DNA of 64,000 bases from Adineta steineri (Eukaryota > Rotifera > Eurotatoria > Adinetida > Adinetidae), in the NCBI GenBank assembly GCA_905250115.1, contig CAJNOI010000003.1, forward strand, positions 474,427-538,426, given 5' to 3'. Shown here piece after piece: positions 1 to 11,611 of this stretch (positions are counted from its first letter, which is position 1; each line of letters opens with the position of its first letter). A program made the translations under genes and the position numbers. The notes under the pieces were generated by a model. The model had not been told where the DNA came from. It worked only from the letters and a program-made list of their open reading frames with translations, and did not search any database.

Positions 1-360
1 ACGTGTAAAGGTTTATTTCATACACACAGCTAATGTATGTTGTCTAGAAGTGTATTCGCCATAGTTAAATTCTTTTAATGATTCATCTTCATCATGTCAA
101 AATAACATTTTATATAATTTTAAAAAATATTTTTTCAAATTGAAAATTTATCAAAAGAAATATTTATTTTAATAAATTATTCATTTTTTTAGAGTGTCTT
201 TCAAACTAATTTTCTATTGGTTTTCAACGATTATCCAATAGGAATTCTTGTTTTGCCAGAGAAAGGTATGTGACTTATCATGGAAATTAAACGACAACAG
301 GTAAAATATACCTGAACTATCAATCATTGTTAGTATTAGTCAATGCTATTACTCTTGTAA
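1..360. other. upstream region of DENND1, no gene seen
   Basis: AT-rich leader to the DENND1 gene. A stretch around 192-266 is bounded by acceptor-like and donor-like signals and could be a 5' untranslated exon, but it has no coding likeness that I recognise. Confidence 0.4.
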
Positions 361-3300
361 ATGGCGTCGAATTTTGTAAACAAAGAAATTGAATCTCGTA
401 TTAAGTAATATATTGAATATGTTATATTTTCATTCTTATTATTTTAATTTATTCAGACAATCACCTGATAATTCGTTCGAAGTTTTTCTTGAAATTCAAC
501 AACCGATCAATAAAGAACGTACGTATTTTTTGGTTATTAATATTTAAATAAAACTTTTGTTTTCAGCTCCGGAAATTTTAATCAAATATCCAGATGATTT
601 CTCAGATCAGATACTTAAAACAGCAGCTAATTTTGCATATCCATGCCAAATGCCACTGTAGGAAAAATGCTTTCATTTTGAAATTTTAAATAAAGAATTT
701 TTATTTAGAGATGATCAAAGCGAACATTTTACATTTGTTGTTCTTGATTCAACAGGCGCAATATTTCGTTTTGGTTATTGTCGTCGCTCTAGTCGAGAAT
801 CAACTTGTTTATGTATAATCAGGTATCAATATTAATTAATTCTCTACAGAGATTTTCAATAGTTTTTGTTGATAGTTATTACCCATGGTATGAAATATTC
901 TATAATGTTCTTAATGATTTATCACAAATCATCAATTCGAAATCAGTATGTTTTTATAGCTATATTTACTTATTGTTTACTTTATTTTTTTTTGAAGGCT
1001 ACAGAAGTTGAAGCATTTCTATCGTCACTATATAATTATAAAGTCTTGTCAAATGAAGAATTTCAGAAAAATTCTGGAAAAGAACGAATTGAAATACATA
1101 TTCCTTCAAAAGTATTTAAAATTTCTATTTTTTCTTTTATTATTGAATTTATCTAGACTTATTATTACATGCGACCTGATCTGGATAAATTACCTTCAAT
1201 GTTATCTAATGTATTTATTTTAAATAAAATTATTTTATAAACAAAAATTTATTTATTATTTAGCGCAATTTTTCAGTCATGTTTTCTCGTTTGGGTCCAG
1301 ATATAATGTTACATTTATTTGCATATTTATTATTTGAACGACGAATCTTATTTATATCATCCAAACTCTTTCATTTAACTGGTTAGTTTAATAATAAATA
1401 ACGAGAATTTATTTCTAAAAATTTATCTATTCTTAGCATGTGCTTGTGGATGTTTATGTTTAATAAATCCAATGCATTGGTAAGAAAAATATTTTTTTAG
1501 TAATAAAATTTCATATCTATTTTAATTAAGGCAAAATATTTTTGTACCAATTCTTCCTGAATCTATGGCAAACACACCACAATGTTCAGCACCGTATATA
1601 ATTGGATTACATTCAAGTATTTATTCGAATTTAAATAAAAGTGAATTAGGTGATGTAGTTGTAATAAATATTGATACACGAACAGTTGAATCTCAATATA
1701 ATGATCTGAATTTATTTCCGAAAAATCTCATACGTCAAATGAAAAAAGATCTTCAACAGTCATTACAATTAGGTGGAGATCATTTTGCAAGAGTTTTTCT
1801 TCGAACTATGGCATTGATTATTGGTAGGAGAAGAAGAAAAAAATATTTTATTAATAAAATTTTTATTTTCTTGTTTTAGGAAATTATGGAAGTGGATTTG
1901 TTATTAAAAATAATAAATTAGATTTTGATAGAGATGTTTATTTGAAGCAATATGTTGGATCTGATATATACCCATTTATGTCTTCTATTGTTAATACACA
2001 AATGTTTGAACAGGTAAATCTATGAATGAAAAAGAAATTTGAAGTTTTATTTTGTTAATTAAAGTTTTCTAGATACCGGACTTATGCGCAACTTGAACGT
2101 GATATTGAGATTGATGAATTTGAACTCGAAGTAAAACAGATTGATCAAACGAAAAAAGTGAGTCATGTCAAAGGAGATCTACTTTTGGACAATTCACTTA
2201 ATACATTAAGCAAAAGTGAACATGAGAATGAGTTAATATTTGTTTAATAATAATAGATTTAAATATAAAATACTTAGAAAATTTGAATTAGGATCACTCG
2301 ATATAGTTATAGTATAATTTTTCCTTTGAATGTCTCGTGTTAATATAACCTCTTGAATACGAACGTATATGGAATGATTTTTATGACCTTTATTCTCTAT
2401 CAGTTATCCCCTAGGCATTACACGTGCATTGTTCATATGATTTGATTGCTTTACCGATGAAGAAGTAAATGATTTTATAAAAAAGAAATTAAATATTTAA
2501 TTTGAAAAAAACCTTTTAGTAAAAATTCTTCATTCTCAGTACTATAGTCAATGCCAGAATGAAATAAGGATCAACGTGAAGCGAATATCTCGAGAAGAGC
2601 ACTAATATGCATCATGAAACCTTTTCAAAACGAAGTATCTTGGTAAAATACATAAATAACATGCCATTTAGACAAGTTTCTCTTTCTGACCTTTAACTTA
2701 GATACAGGAACTTTAGATTTATCTTGAATTAAGTATCCGAGGTATCTAAATCGATAATCAAAAAACAAAATTTTATTCAGATATTAGGTATCCAATTGTA
2801 CTTCTTTCAATTGATGAATACTGTAGCTTTATAGATATTCGTCTTACGTCATCGACAATAGATTCGTTGAAATAATTCTGATAGTATTCTCATCAAAAAT
2901 ATTCGACTGTAATATGTAAATACATTCTTTCTATTTTAGACAAAAAGCAACAAAAGAATCTATCAAATTCTAGAAAAAGTAAGTAATCTATTTTCTTCAA
3001 ATAAATATTTCCTACTGAAATTATTCAAAGTATTTATACTGAGTGAGTTTTCTAGCATATAAAAGACACTACAACAAATACTCAGAATATTTATTATCAA
3101 AATCAAAAAGTATTAATCAATGAAAGAGATAAGGTAGTACACATAAAATGCTTTAATATCTAATTCGCTCTTGCTAATTGCTCATGTCGCTTCAATAATT
3201 AAAACCAACAATTTTTTTCTCTTTAGGCAACTAATCCTCTTATTGAGCAAGTACAAAATAAAGCTGAAAAATTACACCTTGCTGTAAGTGATAATCTTTC

Positions 3301-4266
3301 AATGAAAACATAACTTTATTAAGTTCTATAGATTAACAAAGCTGGACAAAAAGTTGTGAATGAAGCATCAGCAGTAAAGACTAATCTAACATCACTCGAT
3401 GTAAGTTTTATGATAATTAGCTTTTTAGAAATAATAAATATGAATATTTTTTACTAGATACATGATACTACTAAACGAAAGATTAGTGATCCAGTAAGTT
3501 GAAATATTTTAGTTTTAATTTCTCAAGATTTTGTCATTTAGATTGAATCAAATCATTTAGCAATTCCTCAAGTAAAATATCAAAAAAACCTTTTATATAA
3601 TTTAAATTAACATTTCTCTAGTTAACTGGAGCAGATAACTTAGCATCTTCATCGTCTCGGTCTTCAACGCCTGATTTCGAACAGTGTAAAACCAATTCTC
3701 TAATCAATTTCGATACTGATGAAGTATTATTGAAACTTTTTTTTCTAAATACATTCTATTTTCTTTAGAATTTATTATTACCATCTCCGATTATCTTAGA
3801 AGTTATTGAAAAGCCGTTAATTCTCGAAAGCTTTCGACAATCTCCACAAATCGATTCAAAAATTAAACACTTACAAAATGAATTACAAAATAAAATTCAA
3901 ACGTTTGATAATAAACGTATTGATCCGCGTGATGAATATACCGAAGAACAACAAGAAATTAAACAACTTGTTCAACAATTTGATCCATTTGATCAAGCAA
4001 ATACAGTTTTATTTCGTTCAGATATAAATATATCCGATCGACATCCATCACTCAATGAAACAATTCCGAGTAATCGTGTAAATAACGTTCTCAAAAATAT
4101 TCAATCAAATTTTGGAACAAATTTTAAATCTACTCAACTAATTGAACCAGTTTATAGCTCATCATTATCGTCAGATTTTGATCCATTAGTATCCTCAACA
4201 AATAATGTCTATCCTCATCCTCCTCCATCAGATACAAATGGATCGAATTTAATTGATTTTAATTAA
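361..4266 (+). CDS. DENND1: DENN domain protein 1 (connecdenn), Rab35 GEF
   Basis: Seen: twenty exons give 712 aa: 361-404, 457-518, 567-657, 709-822, 876-945, 998-1111, 1157-1210, 1264-1381, 1437-1479, 1531-1823, 1880-2013, 2065-2157, 2940-2978, 3056-3133, 3227-3283, 3332-3400, 3458-3493, 3542-3571, 3622-3723, 3769-4266. The uDENN (about 12-140), cDENN (LHLFAYLLFERRILF, then MHWQNIFVPILPE) and dDENN (GDHFARVFLR onward) follow the order and wording of vertebrate DENND1. The tail carries DPF- and DPL-type motifs (FDPF, FDPL) and a clathrin-box-like LINFD. Known for the family: the DENN module activates Rab35 and the tail binds AP-2 and clathrin at endocytic sites. The start is supported by the conserved SRIKQ context. 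The acceptor at 2064 is chosen because it alone keeps frame. The 782-bp intron 2158-2939 is unusually long here. Confidence 0.9.
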
Positions 4267-4574
4267 TTATTTTTGTTTATCTTTGAGAAATATATTCTTT
4301 TGTTTGACATTGTGTATTGTATGTTATTTATATTAAGAAAAATATTTTGAAATTATTATTATTCTTACTTTTCTTTTTTTATTTAGTATCCTGTGAATGT
4401 GCTAAAGAAATGAATTTATTTTTTTTTCCTCATATAATAGAACTGAATATTATTTTGATTAAATTCTTTTTGTTTTAGACCCGTGGTCTCTATTCTTTTC
4501 ATGACATTCCATTTTGCCATTCCGAACAATCATCCGATTAGAAAAAAAATTACATAACAGTAATAAATTAAATC
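4267..4574. other. DENND1 3' region and short intergenic gap
   Basis: AT-rich spacer between two genes on the same strand. It presumably contains the 3' UTR of DENND1 and the leader of the next gene. No other feature is visible. Confidence 0.5.
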
Positions 4575-7500
4575 ATGGATGATTCATCGATTAATCCATT
4601 ACTACTTACTTCATCTGCTCATCTGGAAAATGTTGAACAACTTATTAGAAATCTTGAAAAACAAACACTTGATTTAGATAATTTTGAAGATATACTAAGT
4701 AATCGTAATCGACAAGAACTTATAACAAAATCGTTTACAGCCGTTTCAGCAAATGCAATGGGTATTGATGATGTCTCAGATGATAATTTTCTACTCAAGA
4801 GTATTTCATTAACAAATACTAATATACCTGGTCTTAATAATGAAAATTTATCTATGGACAGTTTATTTAATCAACGTGATATATTTGAAAATGATGATTA
4901 TAAAAAACAACAAACACCACCAGTTGATCAAAGTTTATTAATGGATCAAGAAGGTGGTTTTACATGGGATGATCAATATGATGCACGTGCAAACTATCGT
5001 TTAACATTTAGCACTGATAAACCACATCATATTGATCCGAAATCTAATAAACCTCATAAACATAGACATCATCATCACCATCATCATCGTCACCATCAAC
5101 AACAACATAAATATCGAACAACTGAGTAAATTTGAAAACTTCCTATTAAAACGAAATAAATTTATCTTTCTTTTGATTTATTTAGTTCACAAGCAAATTC
5201 AACTTATTCTGATGATGGTTTAAATCCAAGTTTAACAAATAATATGAATGATTGGTCAATGCGTTCCTCATTAAATGTATTAGAACATTCGATATCACAA
5301 GATGATAATAAATCATCATCAGCAACAGGAGATCATCAACATGCAACATTTAATCGTTCACAATCTCATCCATTATCATTTTCTCCTCAACAACAAATAC
5401 CAGTTAATAATAATAATAATACTTCTCCAAATTCATCTACAACATCATCATCATCATCCGCATCATGGAAACGTATGAAAGAAAGTCAACGAACAACATC
5501 CGGTATTGAAACAAAAGAAACTCGACCGCAATCACCATTAAGTCTTTATAAAATTTTTCAACAAAAATCACAAACAGCTGCATCATCCTCATCAGCAGCT
5601 TCATCACGTAGTGCATTTCAAATTTACCGACAACAAAGTGATTCAATTGTTCCTAATGATATGGATAATATGACAGTATCAGATGAAAAAATTCTATCAG
5701 AAAAATCGAAATCTTCTTCTTCTTCTTCTCAACAAAAACCACCATTACGTGTTGATCGACCATCATCACGAACAAATTCAAGTACAGATCAAGCTATACA
5801 AACATCTATTTTCTTAGATTCTTCAATGAACAGTCAAATGAACAGTCGTTTTCAACCATCATCAACAATGAGTAAAATATAATCATTGATTTTGTTTTTT
5901 TTCGATTAATATTTTATTTTTATAGCACCTAAATCTGAATCATATGATCAATTATCAACAGATACTCATTCTCGTCATCTTACTGTTCCTTCACATCCAT
6001 CACCATTACCAAATTCTTCATCTACAATTCATAAATCTCTTCCTGATCTTGCCTTTATTTCTCAATACTCAAAAGAATTACCTCGATCTCGTACGACATC
6101 ACCATTACCACCATCATCTTCTATGAATTCAACTAATACAGCATCTTCGTCAATGACAAATCAACAACAACAACAAATGCAAGACTCTGAACGACCACGT
6201 ACACTTAAAGCTATTAAACGTTATAAAAACAGTAAACATTCAACAGAACCTTTGGGAGTTTTCTATAGTCCACAATTACGTAAGACATTTGCTGCTGTAC
6301 CAGCTTCAGCAGTTATTAATAATGGATCGAATGAAGAACGTACAATAATTAAAATGAAACTACCACCACCATCTTCATATCCAACAAGACAACAGCAAAA
6401 TTCAGCTCTTAAATCTTGTCTTAAATATGGATCAAGAGCAAATTCATGTGATATTCAAGCTATGTTACAAGATAGAAGATCACCAGCACCAGTATTATCT
6501 ATACCTGAACCAATAATTAACACAGTGAGAAGAAATTTATACATTTTCTCATACGAATTGTTATTTTTTATTTAGGAATCATTGTCTCCTTCATCAAAAC
6601 GTCGTTGTTCAGAAGCTGATGCTGCATTAAATCCTCAGAATAATATATGGCCATCAGATATGCATACTACCGGTTCATCAAATGATTTAAATAATTATGT
6701 ATTACCAGATTATTCTCGTGGACATCGTTCGGATCATGACTTAACAGCATTACAACAAAATCAAACAAAGAAAAGTGTTAGCTTTTCAGAAAATATTGCG
6801 AAACAGCTTATTTCACCATGTAATCCTGCAATTCAGTTTGATCCAGCACCAGAAATATTTGTTAATGATTTTGATACAAATATGAATGATGAACTAGCTA
6901 TGGCATTACATGGAGATAAAGATACGTCAACAAGAAAGATTACTTCACGTTACGGTGAAATGCGTCGATGTCAAAGTAAGTTCATATTATTTGAATTAAT
7001 TAAAAGCAAACAAATATTATAATTTTTAAGCGGATATTATTGTTGTCGATCGTATTCATCATTTACATTCATTTACTGAAAGTCCACCGAATGAATTTTG
7101 CTTTCAAGAAACTGATAGTCTTGCATCTGAACATGAAGATGATCAAGCTATTATGGAAAGGACTCATGTAAATATTATACCAAATCTTGATGAACCTATG
7201 CCAATAACTTCTACTGTTGACGAATCGAAAGCAACAATCGAAAAAATGACATCTTCCAATGATAAAGAAAATAAAATGCCTGAACAATCAGTAATTATGA
7301 ATGCATCTACAGTAACATTAATTGAAACAAATGATCCAGCTCTTGATGGTAATTTTAAAAAGATGATTTAATATTTATTTTAAAAACAAAATTTATTTCA
7401 TTTAGGTATTTTAGAACGAACAAATCGTATTGTAAAACGTATATTTGAAATAAAAATATCCGACACAGTATTTATTTTAATAATACCGAACTAGTGATTG

Positions 7501-8758
7501 ATTTACTTTCTTTTTTTTTAGGCATTTTTTCTTACGAATGAACATCATCCTCAATTGGATAGTATAATTAAAGATGATTTGTGTACAGTTCTTCGAAATC
7601 TTCTTGAACATGGTCTTCACCCACAACAAAAAGATCTTCCACTAGCGAAACAAATTACATTATGGAAAATAATTGAAACAGTGATTGAACAAGGTTAGAA
7701 GAAAAATAAATAACTAAAATTTAATTTAATTTCTTGCTTTTTTTGTGTTGACAATAGGACAAGCTCTTCATACATTTCATGAAGCTAAAAATATTGTTCA
7801 AAATATTTCACCATATTGGCTATATAAATTTCAAGCATTTGTTTATATATTATTAAAGTAAGCGAAAACATTTTCAAACTTATATTCTTATCACTCTTAT
7901 TATTATTCTAGTAAAAATGAACTTATTAATTGGCTTTATCATTTCATGAAACAAAAATTTATTTTACCACGTTATTATAAATCTGATGCTCTGATTTTAA
8001 CGGCTACACCACCAATGTTTAATTTATTCGATCGTCTTATGAGTCAATTAGAAAAACTTTCTCCGCTTGCATTTCGTTTAACTTATAAACTAGACCCTAT
8101 TCCAGCGGATATCAATGAACAATTAATGGCATCAACAATTAGTATGAATTCAACAAAAAGTAGTGTACGAGAGTGGGCTGCGACTATGTCAAGACGCGCT
8201 TCAAAAAGTTTAACTCAATCTATTGCTCAACCAGCTACTCCTCCGCCTCTTCCTCCTCCTTCTACTACTACTACGACTGCTGGAAATACTCAACCAAATG
8301 ATACATTACGTTCAACATTTACACGTAAATTAAATTCTCTATTTACGAGGGCAAATCCAACACCAACAACAACATCAAGAAAAACTTCTTCCGCAGTAAC
8401 TGCTAAACTACCATCATCTAGACCACACATAGGTGGAGCAGCATCGCCAGCATCAGCACACCGACCACGTTTATCAAATGTATTTGCTAATGCAACAGCT
8501 GCAGCCACACCTAATAAACCAGTTATTGTTTCTACTCAAAAAGTTAATAATACAAATCGTACAGGTGTAATGAGACGAGGTATTTCACCATCTGTCGTTG
8601 TTGCACCATCACCTCCACCAACATTGAATGCTACTGGAGCAACATCAGCAACACCGTCAACAACAACAACATTCCAATCGAAAATTCCACGTCCATCATT
8701 AAATGTTGATAAACCAAAATCGGCCCGGTATCGATCCACAGCAGCTCCGCCCAAATGA
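4575..8758 (+). CDS. RUN-domain protein, RUSC1/2-like
   Basis: Seen: nine exons give 1244 aa: 4575-5125, 5186-5871, 5926-6524, 6576-6975, 7031-7348, 7406-7467, 7522-7693, 7758-7857, 7912-8758. The first 850 residues are low-complexity Ser/Thr/Gln-rich sequence with a His-rich run near 165-175 and a KKSVSFSENIAK motif. Residues about 855-1025 form a RUN domain: LRNLLEHGLHPQ, then YKFQAFVYILLNKNELINWL, then LPRYYKSDALI. The last 220 residues are Pro/Thr/Ala-rich and basic. Known: RUN domains bind small GTPases such as Rab and Rap and work in vesicle transport; RUSC proteins pair RUN with SH3. No SH3 is visible after the RUN domain, so the RUSC assignment rests on the LLxxGL and AFVxxLLN pattern and is tentative. 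The start follows an AT-rich leader and is the first ATG of the exon. Confidence 0.75.
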
Positions 8759-9134
8759 ATGGTTTTGTTTTTCGTTCCGAAAGATCTGAACATATACAAA
8801 AAAATGTGATTGTTTCTTTTTTTCTTTTGCTTTTTTTGCCTTTCTATTCATAATCATTCCATATTTTATCGTGCACATATTCAAAGTCCGAAGTTCATGG
8901 GTTGCTATTCTTGTTTGTGTTATTAAACTAAGCCGACTTAGTATGTGTGTGTTTGTCTATTTATAAGTACTCTAATTTTAATAATAACTTGATAAACTAT
9001 TTTGATTTTAATGTATGAAAGATAATGATGTCATGAAAAGAAACGGAGATTGCATCATAGTTGAGCAAGAATAACGTATTCGAATAAATAAATGAAAGAT
9101 GATGTCATTTTTTCAGATTCACTAAATAGTTATT
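8759..9134. other. intergenic, no gene seen
   Basis: AT-rich spacer with pyrimidine tracts. It likely holds the 3' UTR of the RUN gene and the leader of the peptidyl-tRNA hydrolase gene. Confidence 0.5.
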
Positions 9135-10084
9135 ATGGCTGAAGGAGGTCCTCCAATAGCAGGTGCTTCATCATCATCTTATTCGAATAGTGATGTTAAT
9201 GAACAATATCTTACGAGTTTAATGGAAATGGGGATTCATCGAGATGATGCTCGACAGGTTTTTCTCTTTTGTAAATTTCATTTTTTGGTTTTTTGCGATA
9301 GAAAAATTTTCATTTCAGGCATTGAAAAGTGTTAATAATCGAAGTTTGGAAGATGCTTTGGCTGTTATTTTTGGTGAAACATCTTTCTTTCCCGGAGAGA
9401 CAGCGACATCCATTAGCGGAGCTAGAGTAGAACAGGTTACTCAAACACCTTACGAATCGGTAGGTTAGATACATATTTATTCGAAAATACTAAATTTGAA
9501 CATTCATTGATAACATTTTCTACTAATTTAACCTAAATTGTAGATATAATTTGTTTTTTCTTCAGAATGTAATACCAACAGATAGTGATACAACTGATGA
9601 AAATATGATGTCCTATAAAATGTTATTTATTGTTAATGGCTCACTGCCTATGAGTTCAGGAAAACTTGCAGCACAAGTTGCACATTGTGCTATTGGTTTA
9701 TATCAACAAATTCTTAATCGACGTATGATGGCTTTGCAGTTCTGGAATATTTCTGGTCAAAAAAAAATTGTTGTTCGTGGAAATTCAGCTGAAGAATTAC
9801 TTGAAATTGAACAACGTGCATCTATAAATAAAAGTATTGTTACATCAATTATTCGTGATGCTGGTCGAACAGAAATCGCTGGTGGATCGATTACATGTCT
9901 TGGATTATTCGGTACAAATAATCAATTAGATCCTATAACAGGTCATTTGAAATTAATGACCGATTGTTTGAAATGTGGTCGTGGTGGTAGTGCTAATAAT
10001 CAACAACAGAAATCAAAAAAGAATAAAAAAGATACAAATCCACCATCAACTACAAATTTAGATGATACATCAAATACACAATAA
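9135..10084 (+). CDS. PTRH2: UBA domain-peptidyl-tRNA hydrolase 2
   Basis: Seen: three exons (9135-9257, 9319-9459, 9566-10084) give 260 aa. An N-terminal UBA-like domain (about 20-65, EQYLTSLMEMGIHRDDARQ, then SLEDALAVIFG) precedes a complete PTH2 domain (about 105-222). PTH2 signatures are GKLAAQVAHCAIGLYQQ and DAGRTEIAGGSITCLGLFG. The tail is Lys/Asn/Thr-rich. Known: PTH2 cleaves peptidyl-tRNA to release tRNA from stalled peptides; the UBA domain binds ubiquitin, and UBA-PTH2 fusions occur in invertebrates. There is no N-terminal membrane anchor as in vertebrate PTRH2, so a cytosolic rather than mitochondrial role is inferred. The splice at 9459 was chosen over one 4 bp later because it keeps frame. 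Confidence 0.9.
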
Positions 10085-11317
10085 AATACAATTATTCTTT
10101 TTCTTCGTTTTTTTTAATGTTTATATTCAAGATAAAAACTAAAGAGTATAATATTCATGAAATAAATCAATAGTACATTGATTTCTAACGATATTAAGCA
10201 ATAAACCAATTGATAGACAATTAAAAATGACTTTGATTCTATTCATTTCAATAGTCTATTACATATTGCATATCCGTTACTTCGCCTATTATGCTCAAAC
10301 TGAGCAATAGACAAATGACAATATAGAACGATGCTAATAATCATTAACAATATTTATCCAACTATGTATTTTCATGCTAAAATATAATTAAACTATGACC
10401 TTTTTTTTATCGATTAACATATTCAAGTTGATTGTCATTTCGTATAAGTGTATCCGTTCGTTTTGTTTTCATTTGTCACATACCATCATGAATAAAATTC
10501 TATTGGAATTTCATTCTCCTCCTTTTTCCGATCATCATGATCATTACCATCACTAAACAATAACTGGTTACTTCAACTTCGTCTATCGATTGTAAATTAC
10601 TCATTTTCATCGTCAAGTATTCTCATTTACCTTCTTTAAATACGGTGAGAATGGGAGAATGATCAATCTCACTTCTCTCTTTTCAATACAAAAAGCTCAT
10701 GACAATATATAAACTTAAGACGAAATGAATAGAGAAATATGCTGGTATACAATACATACATATTATAATAATGATGATTAACACCTGAATGTATACAAGT
10801 TTCATGCTGTTCAAATATCTATCAAGTAGAGCGAAACGGTGGGAAAATAGCGATCTCTATTGTATAAATCAAGCGAAATGGTTATTATTCTTTCTTTGTA
10901 GTAAAGTGTCATAAACATTATCACAATGAACTCATTGAAAAAAAAGAAGTATTTGTTCCGCTCTCATATACGTATATACAATTTCTTTTCTTTTTTTTTT
11001 TAATTAAATTCAATCGGTAATTATATTCCGTTTGTGTTTGATGATTACATATATCAACAGATTGTTTCATTTTTATAATCATAAGAAAAGAAATCGCAAA
11101 TAAGATACGATTTATATAGAGTGACAATCATCACCTTCATCTCATACGAACAATCAGATAGAAATTTTTTATGTAACTGTCGGATTGTTCAAAGTAACAT
11201 TTTTTTCCCACTATAATCAAATAAAACAAAAATTTTGTGTCTTTCAATATAAATGTATTAGAAAAGAGAGAAAACAAACATATACAACATTATAATATAA
11301 AACTGTATGAAATAATT
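10085..11317. other. convergent intergenic region, no gene seen
   Basis: About 1.2 kb of AT-rich DNA between the 3' ends of the peptidyl-tRNA hydrolase gene and the HLH gene. It must hold both 3' UTRs. I see no conserved coding stretch, repeat or RNA gene. Confidence 0.5.
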
Positions 11318-11611
11318 TTAGTTACTATTTCCAATATCTTGTAAAGGAGTTGATAATGTTAAAGAAGAATTCAATGATATATCAGATAATGATGATGATG
11401 ATTGAGATATATCCAATTGAAATCGATCGATTAATTGATCTTCTAATTGTCGAATATAACGAATTGTTTCAAGAACAATTTCAATCGGTGTTGATATTGG
11501 TTTTTGTTTTAATGTTGGTAGAATTGATTTTAATTTTTTCAATTCCATTTTTGTCATATCTACTTTTTTTGATGAAGTTCGTGTCATTTTGAAGATAAAT
11601 GAAGAAGACAA
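11318..11611 (-). CDS. Id-like helix-loop-helix protein without basic region
   Basis: Seen: one exon, 97 aa, or 89 aa if the second Met (MTRTSSKK) is used. An HLH runs from about residue 20 to 63: MELKKLKSILPTL, loop KQKPISTP, then IEIVLETIRYIRQLEDQL. This matches the helix 1 core (LKxLVPTL) and helix 2 (VEILxxVIxYIxxL) of Id and extramacrochaetae proteins. The residues before helix 1 lack the ERxR pattern needed for DNA contact. The C-terminus is Ser-rich. Known: HLH proteins without a basic region pair with bHLH factors and block DNA binding. Inferred role: dominant-negative regulator of differentiation. It could instead be a diverged bHLH factor, because a few lysines precede the helix. 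Confidence 0.75.
   Translation of the reverse strand: MSSSFIFKMTRTSSKKVDMTKMELKKLKSILPTLKQKPISTPIEIVLETIRYIRQLEDQLIDRFQLDISQSSSSLSDISLNSSLTLSTPLQDIGNSN

Noticed and set aside
2073..2236. Reading the DENND1 exon from the ag at 2071-2072 and on to a stop near 2246
   Set aside because: That acceptor breaks the frame. The acceptor at 2064 and the gtgagt donor at 2158 give an in-frame dDENN and link to the tail exons, with a total that divides by three.
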